This document shows positions 7,138 to 11,254 of a DNA stretch of 11,254 bases, piece after piece. The position numbers and the translations under genes were made by a program. The notes below the pieces were generated by a model that was not told the origin of the DNA, made no database searches, and worked only from the letters and a program-made list of their open reading frames with translations. The stretch's first letter is position 1; every line of letters starts with the position of its first letter. The DNA lies in the NCBI GenBank assembly GCA_021298935.1, contig JAJTHR010000138.1, forward strand, positions 1-11,254, read 5' to 3'. Origin of the DNA: Parachlamydia sp. (GTDB lineage: Bacteria > Chlamydiota > Chlamydiia > Chlamydiales > Parachlamydiaceae).

Positions 7138-7479
7138 TTAAGGAGCATACCCCCTCTGTTTTTCCAAGGTGCTCGTTCCATCTCCTGGGAGTCCCATCAG
7201 CCTTTCAGCTGGGTTCTTGGTCTTGTTTGCAATTGCTTTGACGAGCTCACTTTTCTTGACATAACCATAAAAGCCATCAGGAAAAGAATCAAATGGCAGG
7301 AAGGCAAGGTACGCTTCTCTATTACCTCCTGAAGCATAGAAATGCTGGCGAGCCTGTATCTCTAGCATCCTTTGGTGTTGAGCATCTCTTGGCTTACCGA
7401 TGCCGATCAAGGCCCATAGTCTATCTCCAGATCCCATCTTCTCTAATCTATTTAAGCGTATCTTATGAGAAATAAACAC
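7138..7479 (-). CDS. Small hypothetical protein of the replication module
   Basis: This is an unrecognised protein of about 111-113 residues. It has a basic N-terminus (HKIRLNRLEKM), a segment DRLWALIGIGKP, an aromatic centre (LAFLPFDSFPDGFYGYV) and a polar tail. No signal peptide or membrane helix is visible. The coordinates use the GTG at 7479, but that codon overlaps the AGGAGG site (7479-7484) and cannot be served by it. In the same frame the ATT at 7473 lies 5 nt after the site and may be the true start. An ATG at 7437 has only a poor site. The gene follows the helix-turn-helix gene so closely that the site overlaps its stop codon, suggesting a shared transcript. No function is assigned. 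Confidence 0.6.
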   Translation of the reverse strand: MFISHKIRLNRLEKMGSGDRLWALIGIGKPRDAQHQRMLEIQARQHFYASGGNREAYLAFLPFDSFPDGFYGYVKKSELVKAIANKTKNPAERLMGLPGDGTSTLEKQRGYAP

Positions 7480-7484
7480 CTCCT
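7479..7484 (-). promoter_or_regulatory. AGGAGG site overlapping the upstream stop codon
   Basis: The minus strand reads TAGGAGGTGTTTATT. The TAG stop of the helix-turn-helix gene overlaps a perfect AGGAGG by two bases. The only start-like codon at normal spacing is ATT at 7473, five nucleotides downstream. Confidence 0.6.
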
Positions 7485-7854
7485 ATTCTGTAATGGTATC
7501 TTCTAGTTTTCTAATTCGTTGCTCAACGTCCCTAAACTCCATAAATTTGAGCGTCATGTTTAGCATATCAATGGCAACTCTGTGTCGGACGGATTCCGAT
7601 TCTGCATGATCAAGTAAGCCAATCAGTGTGTCACACGCCTTTGAAGCTGTCGCCTTAAGACGATCTACAGCTTGGTTAACGCCCTCGTTCTTTCTATTCT
7701 CAAGCTCCTGCCGGAAAATAGGTTGGTGGAGCCAATCAAATATTTGTTTAGCGGAAACACCAGACTGCTTAGCAGCCGATTCAACAGTTGGATTGCTAAT
7801 CAAGAATGGAAGAACATGAAGCTGCCTTCTGGTTAACGTTTCTTTATCTTTCAT
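7483..7854 (-). CDS. Phage-type helix-turn-helix protein (phBC6A51-like homeodomain)
   Basis: A 123-residue protein whose N-terminal half has a helix-turn-helix at about 22-45 (VESAAKQSGVSAKQIFDWL). It resembles the short phage proteins and small-terminase-like N-domains of the phBC6A51 type. The middle (62-105) looks like a helical repeat rich in Ala and Leu, and the C-terminus (VEQRIRKLED) could form a short coiled coil for oligomerisation. Proteins of this kind bind DNA in phage packaging or regulation. No large terminase is visible, so a regulatory or origin-binding role is equally possible. The ATG at 7854 has AAGGA 7 nt upstream. It starts 63 nt after the replicase stop and probably belongs to the same transcript. 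Confidence 0.6.
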   Translation of the reverse strand: MKDKETLTRRQLHVLPFLISNPTVESAAKQSGVSAKQIFDWLHQPIFRQELENRKNEGVNQAVDRLKATASKACDTLIGLLDHAESESVRHRVAIDMLNMTLKFMEFRDVEQRIRKLEDTITE

Positions 7855-7917
7855 GTGATTTCCTTACGTTTTATTACTTAAATTTGCTCATAGCCAACAC
7901 CAATATTCATGCTATCT

Positions 7918-10878
7918 CTACTTGGTTTCTTCCCAATTCTTCCCAACCTTTGCCTCTACTAAACCACGGATATAAGGCACTGCATTTGGAAACACATCTA
8001 GGAAAGCTTGTTCCATAGCCGTTATTGCCTTAAGAGAAAATTCTTCAATCATATCTTCTCGTACCTCTAAGAGGATTTCATCATGAATGACATTCACAAG
8101 ACGACAATCCTGACAAAGCATAGGTGATAATCGGATAAGAGCATGCAAGGTAATTTCTGCAGCGGCTCCCTGAATAGGAAGATTTAAAGCTGCAGTGTAA
8201 CGATAACCTAATCGTTCACGGTTAAAGTCTCTTTCTCTTCCACAAGGTGTTCTTACTTTTTTAGATCGCTCAACGTTTCTTCCCGTATTAATTTGCCATT
8301 TGCGTAAGCCTTGATAAACTTGAAAGAGGCCTTCTCGATGCTTTATCGCTTCCTGTTCTGTCATATCAACGCCATATTGTCGTTTTGCATAGATTGCAAG
8401 TCCTTTTGCCCCTTGACCATAAAGTAAACCAAAAATGACTGCTTTTGCGAGCTGTCGTTGGTCTTTGCCAACTTGTTCTTTTGGAATTTGCAAAATCGCT
8501 GCGGCAGTATTGACATGAACATCACCGCCTTCTTCATATATCCTCAAAAGCTCTTTATCTTGAGTAATGAGTGCGGCAACACGCAATTCTTGCTGACTAT
8601 AATCAAGCCCAATCAATCGATATCCTTCCCTTGCACAAAAGAGGCTCCGAAATTCATCTCGGGGCATGTTTTGCATGTTGGGACTATAGCTAGCCATGCG
8701 CCCGGTAGAAGTAGTTCCCAAAGAGAATGATCCATATAATCGATTGGTAGCGATGTTGATAAATTTATATAAACCTTCCCCAAAGGAACTAATACGTTTG
8801 GCTGCGTGCCTATAAGCAATGATTTTTGGGAAGAGTTTGTGCATGTCCTCGTGAAGCTTAAAGGTGGGTGTGCTCGTGCTCAACTGCCCCTTTCCTGTTC
8901 TTTCCCAAACTTCCAAATCATGAGACTTCAAAGCTTCATTCAACCACTCTCCGATCTGTTTTGAGCTATTGATATTTAATGATTTACCCATCATTTCAAG
9001 GATTGTGGCTTCAAGTGTTTCTTTTTCTTTTTGCCATGAAAGGATGAGCCTTTTGTGTTTAGCAACATCAAATCCGATTCCTGCAAGCTCCATCAGAGCT
9101 ATTGGATATTGAACATTTCTAAGAAGCCTGTAAGCCCGAACTAAGCCTCTTTCTTCTAACTTGTTCCATTGCAAATGAAATAATTTCACCGGAAGGACAG
9201 CGTCTAGCGCCGCATAATGAAGCTGTTGGTCAGAAAGCTTTGCTTGTGCCCAGTCCGATGTTTGTAGCTCTTTAGAGACCTCCAAGCCTAAAAGTTCTTT
9301 AGCCAAGTCTTTAAGTCCAGCAGCTTTGGAGAAACCAAACTCCTCCTTAAGTTCTCTGCGGTCTCCATTGAGCACACGATCCGCAAGAAGTGTGCAACCT
9401 AACTTTTTTGCAACCACACCTTTATGAAGTAAATGTTTTATCTCAAACATTCCATTGTGAGCGACCATGGGGTGAGTCCATATTTCATCTCCAAGACATT
9501 TTAAGCCATCAAGCTTCATGATATCGAATATGAAGACAGCTTCTATTCCATCATAGATTTGCACAGAGCGGATTAGAGATTTCTTTGGATCAAGACCAGC
9601 TTGTTTATCTCCTTGGCATTCTGGCAATCCATACGTTTCGATGTCTAGGCCAAATGTTCGGTTTGACGAAAGCAATCTTTTAAGGGCGTGTTCTAATCTT
9701 TCTGCTGAGTCCACATACTCAATTTTTATCCCGTTTAGAATATCATTTTTTTCTGGCAATGAGATCGGTACAGGAGAAGGCAAAGCTAATTTTTGTTCAA
9801 TTTCCGGGAAAGTAAAAGATGGAGCAATCAAATCATACTGCGGTAGGTTTGGTATCTCCTGATATTTGCTGATCCCACTCATAACCCATGTCCGTAGATT
9901 TGTCCCAAGCATGAATGCATCTCCAGGGCTTTTTGCATAGGGAGCAGGCCAAGCTCGTAATTTTGAATAGGTAGTACGCCATCGTTGAAAAGCCTTTTTT
10001 CCTGCTTCATCAAAATCGAGTGCGAAAAGAATTAAGGGGCTTTTTTTAAGTAAGGCATGCGTTGCAGAATCAGGAAAATTGGCTGAGCCTCCTAAGGCTA
10101 AAACGGCGCAAATGTCACTTGCTTCCTGGTAAAGCAACATGCCGTCCAGTTCAGCCTCTACGATAACGACAGGCAAGCTTGGTGAACCAAATAAAGAGGG
10201 AATAGATTGGCTTCCAGGAATAACAACATATTTAGGACATCCGTCTCCTTCATACCAGCGATTTCTTCTGACTTTAAGTTTCTTGACAATATCATTTTGA
10301 AGATAGGGAATCACCAAACCCTCAGGTAGCCACAGTTTGCGCGGCTTTCCTTCGTCATTCAGTATTGGCGGTAATCCCCAAGATTCTCTCTCTACCCATT
10401 CATTTTGGATGGAGTGACCTAAGCGATATTTTAAAATTGTTTCAATCTTTAATCCTCGTGTCTTTATCAGTTCCTCAGCAGAAGAGCTCTGCAAAAGATT
10501 ATTGTGGCATGCAGCGCTGTAGTTGGACGCACAATTAATCCATAGAGATGAGGGGCCTTGTGAGTTTCCTGGCGCCGCTTTCTGAGATATCGTTATTGAT
10601 TGAACTGCACAGGTAGCTTCTTTTCTTTTCATATTCAGAAACTTCATACAAAAGCCCAAAGAACTACCGTTAATTCCGCATTGACGACATAGATAGCAAC
10701 CAATTACACCGTTTTTTGCCTGCCGGTTTGGTTGGATAATAAAGCGATTTTTTCCTCCACATTGAGGACATGACGAGTGATATTCCCCAGATTCTGTGGA
10801 TGCGACCAATCTAGGTTGTAAGCCGATTTTTTCAGCAAGTTCGATTAGCTTTGGTTTCATATCATTTGAATTCATCAT
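7918..10878 (-). CDS. Fused primase-like / family A DNA polymerase replicase
   Basis: A 986-residue protein with two halves. The first has a zinc finger (Cys37, Cys40, Cys61, Cys64/67), a primase-like linker (IPYLQND, PKYVVIPGSQ) and a Toprim domain with VEAELDG (Glu241/243, Asp245) and ALDFDEAG (Asp288, Asp290). The second is Pol I-like. The 3'-5' exonuclease has LDIET (Asp412, Glu414), AHNGMFE (Glu479 where Asp is usual) and YAALD (Tyr555, Asp559). The polymerase has STGRMAS, motif A DYSQQE (Asp759, Glu764), motif B (Arg808, Lys812, Phe816, Tyr820, Gly821) and motif C IHDE (Asp933). There is no 5' nuclease domain. It would prime and extend DNA at the nearby iteron array. Two adjacent ATGs (10878, 10875) follow AAGG, and the stop is TAG at 7918. 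Confidence 0.85.
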   Translation of the reverse strand: MMNSNDMKPKLIELAEKIGLQPRLVASTESGEYHSSCPQCGGKNRFIIQPNRQAKNGVIGCYLCRQCGINGSSLGFCMKFLNMKRKEATCAVQSITISQKAAPGNSQGPSSLWINCASNYSAACHNNLLQSSSAEELIKTRGLKIETILKYRLGHSIQNEWVERESWGLPPILNDEGKPRKLWLPEGLVIPYLQNDIVKKLKVRRNRWYEGDGCPKYVVIPGSQSIPSLFGSPSLPVVIVEAELDGMLLYQEASDICAVLALGGSANFPDSATHALLKKSPLILFALDFDEAGKKAFQRWRTTYSKLRAWPAPYAKSPGDAFMLGTNLRTWVMSGISKYQEIPNLPQYDLIAPSFTFPEIEQKLALPSPVPISLPEKNDILNGIKIEYVDSAERLEHALKRLLSSNRTFGLDIETYGLPECQGDKQAGLDPKKSLIRSVQIYDGIEAVFIFDIMKLDGLKCLGDEIWTHPMVAHNGMFEIKHLLHKGVVAKKLGCTLLADRVLNGDRRELKEEFGFSKAAGLKDLAKELLGLEVSKELQTSDWAQAKLSDQQLHYAALDAVLPVKLFHLQWNKLEERGLVRAYRLLRNVQYPIALMELAGIGFDVAKHKRLILSWQKEKETLEATILEMMGKSLNINSSKQIGEWLNEALKSHDLEVWERTGKGQLSTSTPTFKLHEDMHKLFPKIIAYRHAAKRISSFGEGLYKFINIATNRLYGSFSLGTTSTGRMASYSPNMQNMPRDEFRSLFCAREGYRLIGLDYSQQELRVAALITQDKELLRIYEEGGDVHVNTAAAILQIPKEQVGKDQRQLAKAVIFGLLYGQGAKGLAIYAKRQYGVDMTEQEAIKHREGLFQVYQGLRKWQINTGRNVERSKKVRTPCGRERDFNRERLGYRYTAALNLPIQGAAAEITLHALIRLSPMLCQDCRLVNVIHDEILLEVREDMIEEFSLKAITAMEQAFLDVFPNAVPYIRGLVEAKVGKNWEETK

Positions 10879-10907
10879 CAGTTAAAACCTTGCTTGCTAT
10901 TTTGACA

Positions 10908-11125
10908 GGAGACGAATGAGACAGGTGAGACAATGCTTTTGGCTGCAATCTCAACTGGTTTGACCTTGTCCCACCAAACAACCCCATTTGTGAGACTGGG
11001 GAGACAATATTGCATAACCATGCGAATTGTCTCACTAGTCTCACTAAACAAATTTAATAGAGAGACTGGAAAAATCTGTTTTAGGAGTATCTTAAATAGA
11101 TGTCTCACATGCCTCATCTGTCTCA
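10908..11125. repeat. Mirror-symmetric array of TGAGAC iterons (candidate origin/operator)
   Basis: Twelve hexamers match TGAGAC: seven exactly and five with one mismatch. On the plus strand they start at 10908, 10917, 10926, 10991, 11000 and 11061. On the minus strand they occupy 10968-10973, 11029-11034, 11038-11043, 11102-11107, 11111-11116 and 11120-11125. Within clusters the step is exactly 9 bp. The order +++ - ++ | -- + --- is a mirror image: the six pairs have coordinate sums of 22033 or 22034, so the axis is at about 11017. Sequences between the hexamers are not mirrored. The array abuts the replicase start, as replication origins with iterons often do. It may also repress the replicase. 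The initiator is unknown; the replicase or the small helix-turn-helix protein are candidates by position. Confidence 0.8.
11000..11034. repeat. Central dyad hairpin of the iteron array
   Basis: GAGACAAT (11001-11008) is perfectly complementary to ATTGTCTC (11026-11033). Inside, TTGCAT and ATGCGA pair with one mismatch and a one-base bulge around an AACC loop. This hairpin sits on the symmetry axis of the whole array and could extrude as a cruciform or serve as the core binding site. Confidence 0.65.
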
Positions 11126-11130
11126 CCTGA

Positions 11131-11254
11131 CTTCAACACTATTTTTCATAAGTAATTGATTACCAAAACACTCATGTTTTTCTTAGGCACTACAATTAAA
11201 AAAGAAAAAAAATTATGGTTTGTGGAATTTTGGCTTGGAAGATGCCAGTTTATA
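11131..11254. other. A-rich region right of the iteron array
   Basis: No convincing gene is seen here. The stretch is AT-rich with a run of A and G (about 11196-11212, aattaaaaaagaaaaaaaat). Such a tract beside iterons could be a DNA unwinding element. A plus-strand ATG at 11215 opens a frame to the window edge (MVCGILAWKMPVY), but it lacks a Shine-Dalgarno site and is too short to judge. A divergent gene may start here or further right. Confidence 0.4.

Noticed and set aside
10908..11125. Short repeats interpreted as a CRISPR array
   Set aside because: The units are 6-9 bp, occur in both orientations and lack uniform spacers of about 30 bp. No cas genes are present.
10878..11126. Minus-strand frame of 82 residues whose stop overlaps the replicase start (begins MRQMRHVRH)
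   Set aside because: Its codons run through the TGAGAC array, the repeated peptides change frame from cluster to cluster, and there is no Shine-Dalgarno site. The repeats are better explained as DNA-level binding sites.
10933..11130. Plus-strand 65-residue frame across the iteron region, and a second minus-strand frame at 10862-11044
   Set aside because: Both are chance frames over the repeat array without ribosome binding sites or recognisable composition.

Overview
The window reads as an AT-rich accessory region of a bacterium, with strong Shine-Dalgarno sites, start/stop overlaps and phage- or plasmid-type replication genes. All convincing genes lie on the minus strand, so transcription runs from right to left. 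The closest relatives I recognise from memory are a Legionella pneumophila spectinomycin kinase, APH(9)-Ia, and amoeba-associated drug-modifying enzymes. A Legionella-like or other amoeba-associated host (environmental Chlamydiae, for example) is therefore plausible but not proven.

Right part (about 7138-11254): a compact replication module. At 10908-11125 there are twelve copies of a TGAGAC hexamer, phased at 9 bp and arranged as an almost exact mirror image about position 11017. This looks like an iteron-type origin or a large operator. Directly downstream lies a 986-residue replicase that joins a zinc-finger/Toprim primase-like half to a 3'-5' exonuclease and family A DNA polymerase half. 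After it come a small helix-turn-helix protein of phage type and a short unknown protein whose start codon may be the rare ATT. To the right of the array is an A-rich stretch that could serve as an unwinding element.

Middle and left part (134-6942): a tightly packed operon of genes typical of antibiotic modification or export. An extended -10 promoter near 6971 and a near-perfect Shine-Dalgarno precede it. In order of transcription it holds a GNAT acetyltransferase, a RimJ/RimL-type acetyltransferase, an aminoglycoside-phosphotransferase-family kinase, a Sav1866/MsbA-type ABC exporter, an APH(9)-like spectinomycin kinase, another GNAT acetyltransferase, a Vat-type streptogramin/xenobiotic acetyltransferase, a flavin-binding split-barrel protein, and an APH(6)/hydroxyurea-type kinase. 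Several junctions are ATGA or GTGA overlaps, so translation is probably coupled. Imperfect 29-32 bp repeats bracket the APH(9) gene and may record how it was inserted.

Left edge (1-133): the end of an insertion sequence of the IS21 family, with two 17-bp terminal repeats and the first 13 codons of istA. It has cut the last kinase gene just before its catalytic loop. Together the window looks like a mobile replicon or integrated element carrying a multi-gene resistance operon that an IS has since damaged at one end.
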